Part shown: positions 22,340 to 33,190 of the stretch, in pieces
How the letters are laid out: every line of letters starts with the position of its first letter
How positions within the stretch are numbered: the stretch's first letter is position 1
Assembly (NCBI GenBank): GCA_031841125.1
Contig: CM063111.1
Coordinates: 36,468,955 to 36,532,954, forward strand
Reading direction: 5' to 3'
DNA length: 64,000 nt
Origin: Acanthococcus lagerstroemiae
Lineage: Eukaryota > Arthropoda > Insecta > Hemiptera > Eriococcidae
Program-made: the position numbers and the translations under genes
The notes under the pieces: model-generated
Database searches by the model: none
What the model saw: the letters and a program-made list of their open reading frames with translations, nothing else
Told to the model about the DNA's origin: nothing

Positions 22340-24179
22340 GTAGCAAACACAGATTAAGTCTTGAAGCCCCTCCCCTTTCGTCTGAAATTTTAATATGGAC
22401 TTTTTTCCTCTGCTGATAAGAATTCAACAAAATATAATAAAAAATACAGAGACACGTCTGACAAAGGGACATGACATGGAAAAACTTTATTGATGGCTCA
22501 GAGCCAGTGGCGGCACGTGAGAATTTTGATAGGCGGTTCAATCGGTAATGATAGTCCTGAGACGCGTTTTGGAGGTTACAACATCTTGATTTTCAAAAAT
22601 TAGAATACATAACATGTAACATTTCTTGTGGTTTCTTATGCTCAGTATTATGGGGTAGTCAGAATATCTGAATTCTAAAAATTTCCAGTACTTTTTTTTT
22701 TTTTTGGGGGGGGGGGCTCAAATTTTGTAGTAAATGCAACAATAAAATTGAAGTGGTACCGTGCGACCTATCAAAGTGAGCTTTTTGGGGTCTTTGATTT
22801 CGGAAATTTCATCAACATTTTTCATCCGACTCAATTCGGGCCCGAAAACCCAAATTTCACTCGTGAACTTGATAAAATTAACTTTACTGGACAAATCGAG
22901 GTAATATTAAAAATAAGGAGTTTTCTGTTGCTGATATCGAAAATTTCATCAAATTTCTTATTCGACTCCAATTTGAGCCCCATATTTTATTATTGGAATG
23001 GGCAAACCTTGACTTCACCTCGAATATCGAATGAGGTACCAAAATTATGATAGTTTAATTTGATTTAAAAAAATCGTTTGGCATAATCCAGGCAAATTGG
23101 ACCCAAATGGAAGAAATAAAAACAATTTTCGCTAGCAAAGTTTTTTTTTTTTTTTAAAGGATGGCTTCCTGACCAACATATATGTACTAAGAATTACCTC
23201 CTTCACAGGTAATGCTGTTTTTTTAGTGGTAGTCAGAACTTCCCAAAATAGGTATTTAACAAAAATATCTGGGACTACCAAATTTACGAGAAGCTTTTCA
23301 TTAATTTTCCCCCAACTCGTTTGTGAATATCCCGATGAGGGTGGTCAAGACCCTTCACACTACCTGCATTAACACAGGCCTTCTGGGAGGAAACGTAGTT
23401 TTTTAAACATTTTTAGTGTCATCGAGTTTCGTGAGGAGGAACGCTGCTAATTACCCTTAAATTCATTTCTGGACATCACGGTTGCTGATCCCTAGAATTT
23501 TTTACTCCCCTTCCCCTATCCTTCGATACCACATATTGTTTGGGGTTTCATCTCTTTAGGAGGACAAGAGGATATTGGGAGTAGTGGACGATTTTATGAG
23601 TTTCAGAAGCTCATTCAGGTGTAGGGTTTCTGGATCACTGAATTTCTAATAGTACTTCGATTCTAAATTCAAAATTGTGACCCATGGGTAAGAGTGGCTG
23701 GAAAAATGTTGACAAAAAATAATATACAGGTATCAGTCTGTAGGGTTTGAAGGTTGCTAAACTCGTTCTTTATATCGGTTCAACCTGAAATGAACATTGT
23801 GGTATTGGGGAGGTGGAGAGAATTTGACGAAAAACAATGTAGGTTGGGTATCATTTTTGTAGGGCTTTAATAGGTCTATTAATTTATAATTTGTCATTTC
23901 ATTTTCAACTTTTTCTGTGGTCGTCTATTTTAATGGAAAATCAGTTATTGCTTTTTTAAAGAATTTTCGGAATTTTTGAAATTTAAAAATAAGAAAATCA
24001 GCTGATACAAAACATGGAAATACTTTTTATAAATCATTCCAGCCTTACGGAATTCTCAACTGGGTAGCCATTTTCGAAACTTCTTGAACGTTCATACCAA
24101 CAAAATTCGATTTTTTTTGTTTCAGGAGCCGGCATCAGTTTTAGGACTATTTGAGATTCTTCGATACTCTTTTAAAAAG
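22340..24179. other. Non-coding stretch with old degenerate repeats
   Basis: A solo end CAGTGGCGGCACG lies at about 22505. At 22790-23060 two units of about 140 bp share atttcg-aaatttcatcaa and ttcgactcaatt words. The same degenerate family appears near 48290-48540. The remainder is AT-rich with T-runs; no gene is seen. If the candidate exons are real, this lies in their intron. Confidence 0.35.
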
Positions 24180-24840
24180 TTTTAAGACTCCGCAAGACTT
24201 GTTAAAGACTCTCCAGAGCTCTTTCAAATTTCATATTCCAATACGGTTCAAATTTTATAACTTCCAGATTCGTTTACTACATCAGATTTTTCGGTGATCA
24301 AGATTTTTTCCTTTCTGCTATAGTTCTCTTCCCTAGTTGCGTTGAACCTTATCACTGGCTACGACTCTTTAATACTTACTTGAAGATTCTGAACGACCTT
24401 TCCAAACTTGGTGTTGTGGGACGTATGGCGATGCACGCATGCCAAAGTGGCCCCTGAGACACCGCACCCCCGGCACCAGAAACTAGCCTTTCGGGCATCG
24501 CATCAGTACCGAGGGGAACGCTTTGGGGCCGGGCCCGAGCCCCCATTTCTCCTGGCCGGAACGCTTGTTTAAGACTTAAAATTCTTCCAAACTTGTTCAA
24601 GACTCACTGAGATTTTTAAAGACTCGGTGTGACTCGTCCAAGCTTGATTTGGACCTTCAAACCCCTTTTTAGGATTCTTATGATTCTTTAAGACTTCTCA
24701 AGATACGCTGAGGACTCGTGCACATTTTTTCAAGACTTTTCCACACTTGTTTAAGATTCGCTAAGACGTTTTGGGGGAATCGTTCGGAATGTTCAGATTC
24801 TTTCAGATTGTTCAAGGCTTGATAATGAGTGTCGGATTTC
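24180..24840. repeat. Degenerate 'aagactc' simple-repeat region
   Basis: Words like ttaagactc, caagactt, aaagactc and ccaaacttg recur irregularly about every 20-30 bases over 600 bp. It looks like an old minisatellite. It is interrupted by the R1-like LINE 3' end at 24411-24563. Confidence 0.55.
24411..24563 (-). mobile_element. 5'-truncated R1-like LINE, 153 bp of 3' end
   Basis: This starts gtgttgtgggacgtatggcg and ends ctcctggccggaacg, nearly identical to 57541-57693, so it is the 3' terminus of the LINE encoded at 57810-59609. ttccaaacttg precedes it and recurs about 20 bases after the other end, suggesting a target duplication blurred by the repetitive host. The high identity implies a recent insertion. 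Confidence 0.88.
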
Positions 24841-25315
24841 GGTAACTTGTGTCCTTGGGCATATCCTTAAAAAGCCCCTGAAATCGCTTTTTTATTTGTA
24901 CTTTTTTCCGTCACTTGCACTATTTTGTTCGCGTAAATATGAATTGTGGAAATGAGGGAAGTGGTAACGGTGGTGAAAAACGTGGCTGTCTACCAGTTGG
25001 TCTTTTCTTTTTTCTGTTTGACTACCTGACATGTCTCGCAGGCTGGGTGGTCGTTTTCTGGTTGACTGACTTACCATTTTGTCTCTTTATCCGGCTGAAT
25101 CATAAAATAAAAGATGTGATTTCAGCTAGGTATCTTGTCATTCACTTCTGATTTCAATAGGGTGAAGGCCTGGTTTTCTGTATCATTACAGAGAGCTGAT
25201 TACTAATTCGCTACCCACGAATTATTCGAATTTATTGTATTATTTTACTGATTCATGAGGCATATCTCATGTGCACTTTCAATGCTCTAACATACCATGT
25301 TTTTATTTGTTTCAG

Positions 25316-25373
25316 GTAAGTGTCGATTTCTTGATGATATCTTGACTAAGGTTATAAAACTTCCCATGTGTTC
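25316..25373 (+). CDS. Candidate second exon of the same unidentified gene
   Basis: A good acceptor (ttttatttgtttcag) precedes 25316 and a strong donor GTAAGTA follows 25373. Joined to the exon at 22226-22292, the frame continues without a stop as GKCRFLDDILTKVIKLPMCS, ending two bases into a codon. At 58 nt the exon is small but normal for insects. I do not recognise the sequence. The match of phase and splice consensus is the only support, and the next exon is not established. Confidence 0.33.
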
Positions 25374-25579
25374 GTAAGTACCTAGCAATAGAAGTACTTT
25401 TTTTTTGGATATTTTCGGTGAAAATATCTCGCTTTGGAACGGGCAATAGCCCTTCTTTTCCCTCCCCGTATTGAATTTGAGTCTAAATACTTAGTACTTA
25501 GATGAAATTTTGTCGCTTTTAGGGAAAGAGGCATACAATTGAAAGTGAAAATTACAATAATTATATCATCGTATAAATT

Positions 25580-26122
25580 TTGGATGTCACTGATCTTGTT
25601 CTTAAATATTCAAACGTGAAAAAATTGTGCGAAGTTATAACGTGTTTGAATGGAGGTTCGCCAAGCAAAATGTCATTTTTGTTAAAGATGGCTGAGTCGC
25701 GGCTGCTTTTAACCCTGTCGGGAGGGAGGGGAAAATACTTCAGGCCTGGACTTGCAGGAGGGCCCGGTATTTTAAAAAACCTGAATTTCAATGCTTACGG
25801 CTACGTCATACTGTGCATCAAATCAGCAATCACTCCTTACACCATGAAAGAAACCTCTTATCCCATAGCTTATACTTTTTCCCATCTGACAAAAGAGAAA
25901 AATGAACTGAAAGGAGGGGCTGTGGAAATTCCCTCCAGTCCCTCTTTTCCTCTCTACGGGGCTGGCTGCTTTGATAGAGAAACCTTAATTGTTATCATTG
26001 CTTACTGCGAGGTTCAGTCAGTAATTAAAGGAGCTACGAAAATTGATGCACTCAAACAATTTCATTCAAATTTTATGATTGGAATTTTAAAACTGGTTAA
26101 ACCTCTTCAGTATCAAAGATAG
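25580..26122 (+). CDS. Open frame of unknown nature, 150 codons from first ATG
   Basis: The frame is open for 180 codons; the first ATG is at 25670 (MSFLLKMAESRLLLTLSGG...). It has no repeat similarity that I can see, no signal peptide and no motif that I recognise. Hydrophobic stretches (YVILCIKSAIT and LIVIIAYCEV) are short. In AT-rich DNA a frame this long is uncommon but not impossible by chance. It could be a fragment of an unknown transposable element or random. Confidence 0.2.
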   Translation: MDVTDLVLKYSNVKKLCEVITCLNGGSPSKMSFLLKMAESRLLLTLSGGRGKYFRPGLAGGPGILKNLNFNAYGYVILCIKSAITPYTMKETSYPIAYTFSHLTKEKNELKGGAVEIPSSPSFPLYGAGCFDRETLIVIIAYCEVQSVIKGATKIDALKQFHSNFMIGILKLVKPLQYQR

Positions 26123-26229
26123 GCAAAAGGTAATTTAGTGAAAGTTCGCGATTTTCGAATTTGTTGTTGTAATCCTTATTTTCTGGACTAGTAGGTTGCG
26201 TTTCTCCACTTTTTCTCTCCTGTGCTAAT

Positions 26230-26915
26230 ATTTTCGGATTTTCCTGCGTTCATTTGCTCCTCGTTTTCCTCACCATTTGGACTAATCCATTTTTCTTCGG
26301 CCTTCTCACATTCTTTCTGTATTTGATTTCTTAAAGCTTGTTTTTTTGCATGGGTACGGAAGGGCCAACACAGAGTTGGGTCAAGTTGCTGAAAACCAAA
26401 TCAATTTTTTGATTGCTTATGGGGGGGGGGGGAATGTTAAAAATGACGTCGAAATTTAAAATAAACACATGCTTAAATTAATACTGCTCTTCAATAAAAT
26501 GTCATTATGCGAGCATTCGTGGCTTTACTTAGTTATGCCAATTAGTATGATATAATACTTTATTATTATTATTTTTTTTTAAAGGATTTAATATTTGAAA
26601 AAACTGGACGGCCCGTAGAAGTTTTTGGTCGGGCCTGGCCCGCCCCTAGTTACGCCACTGTTGCTGCTATATTTATTCTATGTGCTCCCCCGACCAAGCA
26701 TCATTTTCTTCTGGCTATCTCACTTCACTAATTCCTATTATAGCTAATTTTAATCTTTTCATTTCTTTAAACTTTCTGATTCTCCTACCTTAGTCAGTGT
26801 TCTTACCTTCCATGCCCCTATTATCAATTCTGATAAATTCTCGCTAGGTAGTCTCCGCCCAGGCATCCGAAAGGGAGACTTTTCACGTTCGGAATTATTA
26901 TATACTACACAACTG
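26230..26915 (-). pseudogene. LINE-A 5' fragment (endonuclease start and linker)
   Basis: The right part (about 26700-26915) is homologous to 6180-6410: ctcacttcactaattcctat and ctaggtagtctccgccc are shared, covering the endonuclease N-terminus. The left part (26230-26345) matches the linker near 5150-5240. The middle is replaced by a block ending in TTACGCCACTG at about 26660, the right end of an hAT-like element with a G-run. It is a dead, internally deleted copy. Confidence 0.7.
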
Positions 26916-27023
26916 TTTTCGATTTTTTTAAAAACAATGACATGAGAATTTGTGATTTTATATGTATTTTCAACGAGTCGCCAATTTTGAGTTCAGCACA
27001 ATCTGCTGTTGTCGTGATTTCAG

Positions 27024-27067
27024 GTACATTTTGTGCTCGAGTAGCTTTGAATTTATCCTGCTGAACA
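27024..27067 (+). other. Possible exon start cut by a MITE
   Basis: An acceptor-like gtcgtgatttcag ends at 27023. The frame that would follow the exon ending at 25373 reads YILCSSSFEFILLN up to the MITE at 27068. If the MITE and one target copy are disregarded, the frame stays open for about 57 codons. This is suggestive only; a run of that length has a few percent chance at random. Confidence 0.15.
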
Positions 27068-27375
27068 CAGGGACTTACCGAAGAGTTTTTCCTGGGGAGT
27101 CAGAAATTGTGAAAGTCCCAACTGACTCAACTCAAAATTTCCAAGTATCAAATCCAAAAAAAATCTTTGACTTGTTGAATTTTCCCAACTTCTCAACTCT
27201 GTTCCCAAGTATCAAAGCAAGGGGGAAAAAAAGAGAAAAAAAGGGGCCTTTTTGACTTGTTGGATTTCCCGAACTCCGCCTGACTGAAATGGTAAATTTT
27301 CCCAACTGCTGAGTGAAGAATTCATACCGGGAGGGGGGTGTAAATTTCCCCTACCCCCTTTCCGGTACGTCCCTG
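27068..27375. mobile_element. 308 bp hAT-type MITE
   Basis: Left end CAGGGACTTACCG and right end CGGTACGTCCCTG are inverted. The flanks GCTGAACA (27060-27067) and GTTGAACA (27376-27383) agree at 7 of 8 bases. The interior has ttgactt/ttcccaactt words repeated and a purine tract. There is no transposase. Confidence 0.8.
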
Positions 27376-27383
27376 GTTGAACA

Positions 27384-28577
27384 TATTTACGTTTCCGACT
27401 TTCGGCTATATGAGCTATTTCTTCTTCGAACTTCGACGCAAACAGGAGCCATTCGTATTTTCAGTAAATAATAGTGGTAAATTACATGCTTATGGAGAAA
27501 CGAACAGTTAGTGAACTATTGGCTCTTTAAGTTACCCAACGAATTTTCAGAAGTGAGCACTGCTGATCACTTCTGGAAAAAGTTCGGAAATTATGATCTA
27601 TAAGTGAGCATACGCATTCGAGAGCTTATATTTTTAGTAAGAAACAAAAAACTTCGGGATATTGAAATATAACTTACGTTTTAAATTTTCAATTCCGACT
27701 TGAAAATTAATATGAATTAGAAAGCGCTTCCGAGCATTTTCAAATCGAGAATAATTCTTAGTTTACCAAATTGAAAACTTCGCTGATATAAATTTCATTT
27801 GTCTTTTGCTGCCATTTCATGTTGAATATTTTGGCATTAGCCGACAGAAATTGAAGCTACCCATCCAACATTATCATTCTGTAACATCAGGGTTGCCAAC
27901 TACCTCATCAAAATCTTAATATTAGCAACGGAAATGAATTGTGCTCACTACTGGGGGGTTGATCACTACTAGTTCACGTACCTTAGTCCATTTTTTCCTA
28001 TCTCCTATCTTAAAGGCAAATTTTAGTCTCATCAAGATAATACTACTGGTCGAATAACTATACACGTTCAGTATAGTTATCCGTATCAGTGTAGCTATTC
28101 CTGGACGACAAAAAGGAATTTTTGAATATGGAAAACGAGAGGTTCTCGAGAAAAATGGTTTAACGCCATCGTATTTAGCATTAATCTTATAATCTCATCC
28201 CATTGTTTTTTTTTTTTGCTGTTGTGTAATGTTATTTACTTCGTGAGTTGTAGTATCCCATTGGTTTCACCAGGGTTTATCTGGCGGAGTTTTCCTTCTC
28301 CTATGTGCTTTTAGTTTTTCTTGAAGCCCCCTCACTGCGTCAAGGTAACACACATAGACGGGGTTTTCAAATTTAGAAGATTTGTAAGTTCCGTTAGTTT
28401 TCAGTGTGGGCCCAACTTGTACGCTACATTATTCGGTCCTCTTGTCGAGTACTATCATCTTCTACAGGCTTCCTGCGCGAAGCTATAGAACATCCTGTAT
28501 ATAGATGTACGATCAAATTTCAGGCACGACCAATGGAGTTACAATGGGAAGAATTACCATATCAATGGAGTCGCCGA
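27384..28577. other. Gap, one anonymous frame
   Basis: AT-rich, no repeats noticed. A 60-codon frame at 28404-28586 (MWAQLVRYIIRSSCRVL...) follows an acceptor-like gttttcag but matches nothing I know; its end overlaps the inverted repeat arm. Confidence 0.25.
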
Positions 28578-30446
28578 CTATTGTAGTCCAGGAGAATTAG
28601 CATTTTTGATGGAATTAATTGCAGCACAGCTGTGAAACTTGATACGATTGTTTAGTACCCTCTCCGGAAAAGCCCCGTAATTTCCCCCTTTCCCCCGGTA
28701 TGAGCATCACATCCTCCCAGAGTCCAAAAAGTGCCCCCGGAAACAGTTTTTGGCTTTTATCTAGCGTAAAATTGAGTTATAGGTAAAAATATTCCTTACC
28801 AAAATTAAACAGCGTAAAATTCTCTATAAAAATGATATTCATGTTTTTTTTTCGTGAATCCCATACCAAGATAATTGAATTGGCCGTTCAAGATCACACT
28901 AGCATGATCTTCATCCGAATCTACATGTATACAATTTTATGCGTTTAAACAACCTCTTCTACAAATGCGTAGCTTCAAGATACCCACTTTACGGCAACCG
29001 GAAGCTCGTGATCCCGATGCGGAAAACTTAAGTTCGTGTAAACCCACTCGAGAGCCTTGGAAAATCGACCCTCGTTAGCCCTGTCTCAACCCGGTATGTT
29101 TCCCCTCCAGCAGCCAATCAGAGCGCTCCATTCGAGGGGTGCCATCAGATTAGCCAATCACAGCGCTTCATTTACGTGTAGCCCTCTCACTACCCAAGCT
29201 ATACACCGGCGTTAAGACACCCGTGCTATACCCTTTATGTATGCCCTTTGTTGACCCGTCGTATAGCCCCGCTGTATACCTCTAGGTATCCCCTTTGTAA
29301 ACTGTCGTAAGCCCCTCTGTATACCCTTTATGTATGCCCTTTGTAGACCCGTCGTATAGCCCTTCCACCCGGGTAGATCCCCTCTTGTAATTCAGATACA
29401 TATGGGAAGGGATAATGGGCTCTCAGTCAGTTTAAAAATGTTTGAACATCCCTTCTATCATGCTGCACTCGTGATTCCATCAATTCTTTATGCTGAGCAC
29501 TCGTTTCTGGTTGACAGTTTGTGAACTTTTCCAAACCTTGGCAAAGATGAAGCATATGACAGGGGCGCTAAGAATCCATTGCTGGAAAACGCTAGAGGTA
29601 ACACTGCGTCGATGAGTCAGTCCGCCTGCACTCTTCATAATTCGCATGAGTGTTTGTTTGATTCGCGTTTGGGTGCTAAAGAGTCGCTCTCTAGCGGCCT
29701 AATGAAATGCGGCGCGCTGATTGGTGTATTTGGACGAAAAGATGATCAGGCACAAAAATGTTCTGCAAAAAAACTCAGTTGGGCTCATCTGAAAGGAAAT
29801 GATAAGGGCTGGCAATTGAGTTCTCTTCAATACAGAAAATGCTAGAGCTCATTTCACCTGTACATGTTTTTGTGGTAAAAATACAATGATCTTCTTTTCG
29901 TCCACTACACTAGCGCACCTACAGGAGTGTCCAAACGCCAATAGTCATGTCGCTCCATATCTATTGTCTGTCTTCAATCCGGTTTCTAAAATAAACTGGT
30001 CCATCTACAATGTAGTATAGGGATTTAAAGTTACAGCGTTATACACTTCTCGCATATTAAGAGTGACGAGTTCGGCGTTCGTATACCGCGTACGTTGTAG
30101 GTTACTCCATATTTACATGCTAGTGTGATCTTGAACGCCAATTCAATTATCTTGGTTGGTATGGGATTTATGAAAAAAAACATGAATATCATTTTTGTAG
30201 AGAATTTTACGCTGTTTAATTTTGGTAAGGAATATTTTTACCTATAACTCAGTTTTAAGCTAGATACAAGCCAGAGACTGTTTCCGGGAGCACTTTTTGG
30301 ACTCTGGAGGGTGCTGCTCACACCGGGGGAGGGGAAAATCACGGGGCTTTTCCGAAGAGGGTACTAAACAATCGTACCAAGTTTCAGCTGTGCTGCAATT
30401 AATTTCATCAAACACCCCTTTTTTAGCTAACTCTCCTAGACTATTG
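28578..30446. repeat. Long inverted repeat, ~330 bp arms, 1.2 kb spacer
   Basis: Arm 28578-28906 and arm 30116-30446 are reverse complements with scattered differences and small indels. Shared landmarks are attaattgcagcacagctg, gattgtttagtaccctct, gagtccaaaaagtgc and gatcacactagcatg. The arms carry no clear coding frame. The spacer holds the tandem units at 29188-29390 and three ccaatca-agcgc motifs. Either two copies of one element inserted in opposite directions, or this is a large fold-back element. Confidence 0.8.
29112..29390. repeat. CCAATCA repeats and 'accctttatgtatgccc' tandem units
   Basis: gccaatcagagcgct at 29112 and gccaatcacagcgct at 29151 are tandem; an inverted relative (gcgcgctgattggt) lies at about 29709. 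From 29188 to 29390 a unit ataccctttatgtatgccct with tgtagacccgtcgtatagcc recurs about three times with variation. CCAAT-type motifs could be regulatory, but no gene start is visible nearby. Confidence 0.45.
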
Positions 30447-32098
30447 AGAGAAAAGTCAAAATTTACGGACCCGAGAAATGATGGGGTAACACGCCTGTAG
30501 CGTCGGTCATGTTCCTCACTCCTAAATTCCGCAGCCCTACCACTCTGCCCAGTTATTCCGTATCCTGCTCACAGCAGTTGTGCAGCCCCGAGCCTGAAGA
30601 CGGACGAGTCTTTCTAGTTCTCTTAATCCTCGTTTACGAGTACATTAGCACACGAGTCCAATTACTGTTATTTTTCCCACGAATTATTTACACGTGACAG
30701 GAGAAGGCTACACAGCGATACTTCAGTTAATTAACGTCGCGATGGTTTTTCGAATTCGATTTACATCTTTCTGCACAAGTCGCATCAGGCTGGCACAAAG
30801 CAAACGCATCCAACGTGGAAATATTCATTTCCCATCCCATCGTAAAAATTTGAACTGCGCAGAAACATGGCGCTTCATTCGCATGTACGGTACTTATTTG
30901 CATTTCGCGAATGTAGGTACGGAAACTCGTTCGTCTCATTTTGTTGCGTTCGGACGTTAATAAACATTTCTCAGTAAACGTAATTACAAAAGAATTCGAC
31001 GTCGAAATTCCAAACAATATTTTGTTTACGTTTACCAGGAAAGCTGAGCGTTGCGTTATGATATTCCCCTCAAACCCTCGAAGATCGAAAGCCTGTTTGT
31101 TATACTTGTACCCGAGTCGAGTCATATTATGTGAAGGTTATAAAAAGGCACCTTTCAGAAATTGCCTTAACAACTGTTGCAATGGTAGTTCGCCGGAAAT
31201 TGACAAAAAAATTCCGGTTGAGGCACCTGATTGGACAATGCACGCTCTGCAGCACACCACGTACTGCTCGGCATTGGTGCAAGTTGAAAAGAAAGAACGG
31301 AAGCCACTAGACCGTAACCTTTAACCTGATTTAGACGACCGTCCAATGAAAAATTAATTAACCTGCATTGTTGGGCGAAAACGCCTAACCGGGTACGCCT
31401 ATCGGTGAGCAGTTGGTATCAAGAAGCGTTAAGAAAAAATTTAAAAAAGGTATTACAATGCTACTACGGAAGTCATTCGGCAGTTGTGTGTATATTGGAT
31501 ATTTATGTACTATTCTGCAAATAGCTACTCCGAAGCGAAGATGTTACGAGCAAACACTTTTAATAAATAATACGTTACGAAGTACGTAATTCGATGAGAA
31601 TGTCCTATTTATTAGAGTAGGAAAGTAATGTAGAAAATGAGGAAACCCACCTTACCCGTACATGTATTGTAGAGGGTAATTGCACTTGACATATGAAGGG
31701 GCAGGGACGCCATATACACGCGAATGTTGGACCTGAGTAAAAAAAGATAGAAGAGTAATGTTTCGTAAAAAATAACCCCATTTAGACTTCCTGCCCAACT
31801 TGGATAAACGAAGTAATGTAAATCCAAAATCCAGATACCAATTATTTTTCAACTAAAACAGGTTAAGTACTGACACTAATTGATACTATAACGCCCTCCT
31901 CCTCCGAAAAAAAGTAGAAACTTGAAAACTATTCAGTAAGGAGATTCTCAGAAGTGAATGAAATGTATCATTTCTAAAAGATAGTAGAAGGTTTTGTTTT
32001 GATTGTGGACTCAAATTTGAATTTTATATGCCCCCTCCCCCTCCTCACTTAAAGAAGTTCCCGAAGACATTGATCAAGATACTCTATACAGGGTGGCC
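30447..32098 (+). other. Unique region with a TATA-like site and overlapping open frames
   Basis: Between 30694 and 31324 several frames are open on both strands (88, 127 and, on minus, 132 codons). This means low stop density; none has recognisable domains. TATAAAAAGG lies at 31139-31148 with aaattgcctt about 25 bases downstream. The composition (cgcatc, ttcgtctc, gttcggacg) is less AT-rich than average. It may be a promoter-proximal host region. Confidence 0.25.
31139..31148 (+). promoter_or_regulatory. TATA-box candidate
   Basis: TATAAAAAGG matches the pol II TATA consensus and lies in a unique, less AT-rich stretch. No transcript start or coding exon can be linked to it from sequence alone. 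Confidence 0.2.
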
Positions 32099-32419
32099 AC
32101 TTTCTGGAAAACCTGGAAAACAGGAAAAAGTCAGGGAATTTTGAAAATTTCAATAAAAGTCAGGAACTTTTTAAAGAAAGAACAAAACTGCTAGATGAAG
32201 TTGAAAATCCTGATGCAAAATGCGTTTCGCGTGACGCTCCCTATGTTCAACAGGAGAAGAAAAAAATAATACAAATCCGAAAAATATTTCAAGTCCGAAA
32301 ATATTTTAGGTAAGGAGGGGTACTTATCAGTATAATACATATATTTTATTATTTTATGGAAAAAATTTGTCTCTGGAAAAGTCAAGGAAAAAAATTCGCC
32401 GAAAATAGTGGCCACCCTA
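32099..32419. mobile_element. Complete 'CAGGGTGGCCAC' MITE
   Basis: Left end CAGGGTGGCCACTTTCTGGA, right end AATAGTGGCCACCCTA. CTATA flanks both sides (32094-32098 and 32420-32424), a probable 5 bp target duplication. Words ctggaaaa and gtcagggaa lie inside both ends. Partial relatives are at 180-293, 17610-17940, 44566-44680 and 48965-49050. Confidence 0.75.
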
Positions 32420-32439
32420 CTATAGGAAATTGATGTCGA

Positions 32440-33190
32440 TCTAGTAGCATTGTATCGAAAACAGGACGGTAAACTGGATAAAATAATACAGGTGACCTCG
32501 CGTATTCGTTCAGGCAGCCATGATACGAGTACGTATCAGAACACAGGCTTCCAGTTCCTGGACGTCCACGCCAGGTGCACAGCTGGCCACTCTGACCGTC
32601 ACCGCACTGCCCCTGTGGGAAAGTTAACTTATGGCGCTACATGATATCCTCGACAGTAGCAGCAGTACCTCTGCTCCATCTGTCAGCTGTGGATACTCGC
32701 AGGGTAGAAGTATCATTGCCGTCAGCGTTAAGTCATCAGCTGAGGGCTAGCTACTACGTGTAATGGATGTTCCAGCTACAAGTGCAAGCCCCTGCGCTCC
32801 TGTTCAGGTTTCCAAATCTCCTCAGCCCAATCCATGCTGTTGATAGTGTGAGGTGACGCTTACGTGACGCTTACCCCTGGATGACCCCGCAAGATGGAGT
32901 TCCATAGGGTTCGCTTTCACCCCTCGAGTGCAGCCTAAGAGTATGATGGGGCACCTGGAGCACGACAGTAGACTACACCCCTATGATGCATCAACATTGG
33001 CTGTGACATGCAAATAAAGGCTAGCATGTGACGCAAGTCTGCAACTGGACGCTCTTCACCCCTGTATAACTGTGCTCCCTGATAAGACCGCAGCTCCTAG
33101 TCCTACTGCACTAGCTACAGGTTCTAGAAGGCGCGACCATCCCCTTCAGTATCCCGAGATAAGTGAGTCCGTCTAACTCATCCTGACTCC
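32440..33190 (+). pseudogene. GC-rich block resembling decayed coding sequence
   Basis: Composition rises well above the flanks. Frames such as LDSSSSTSAPSVSCGYSQGR and MDVPATSASPCAPVQVSKSP are Ser/Pro-rich and broken by stops. It could be a decayed gag-like or host exon sequence, or a non-coding GC-rich repeat. I cannot name a family. Confidence 0.25.
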
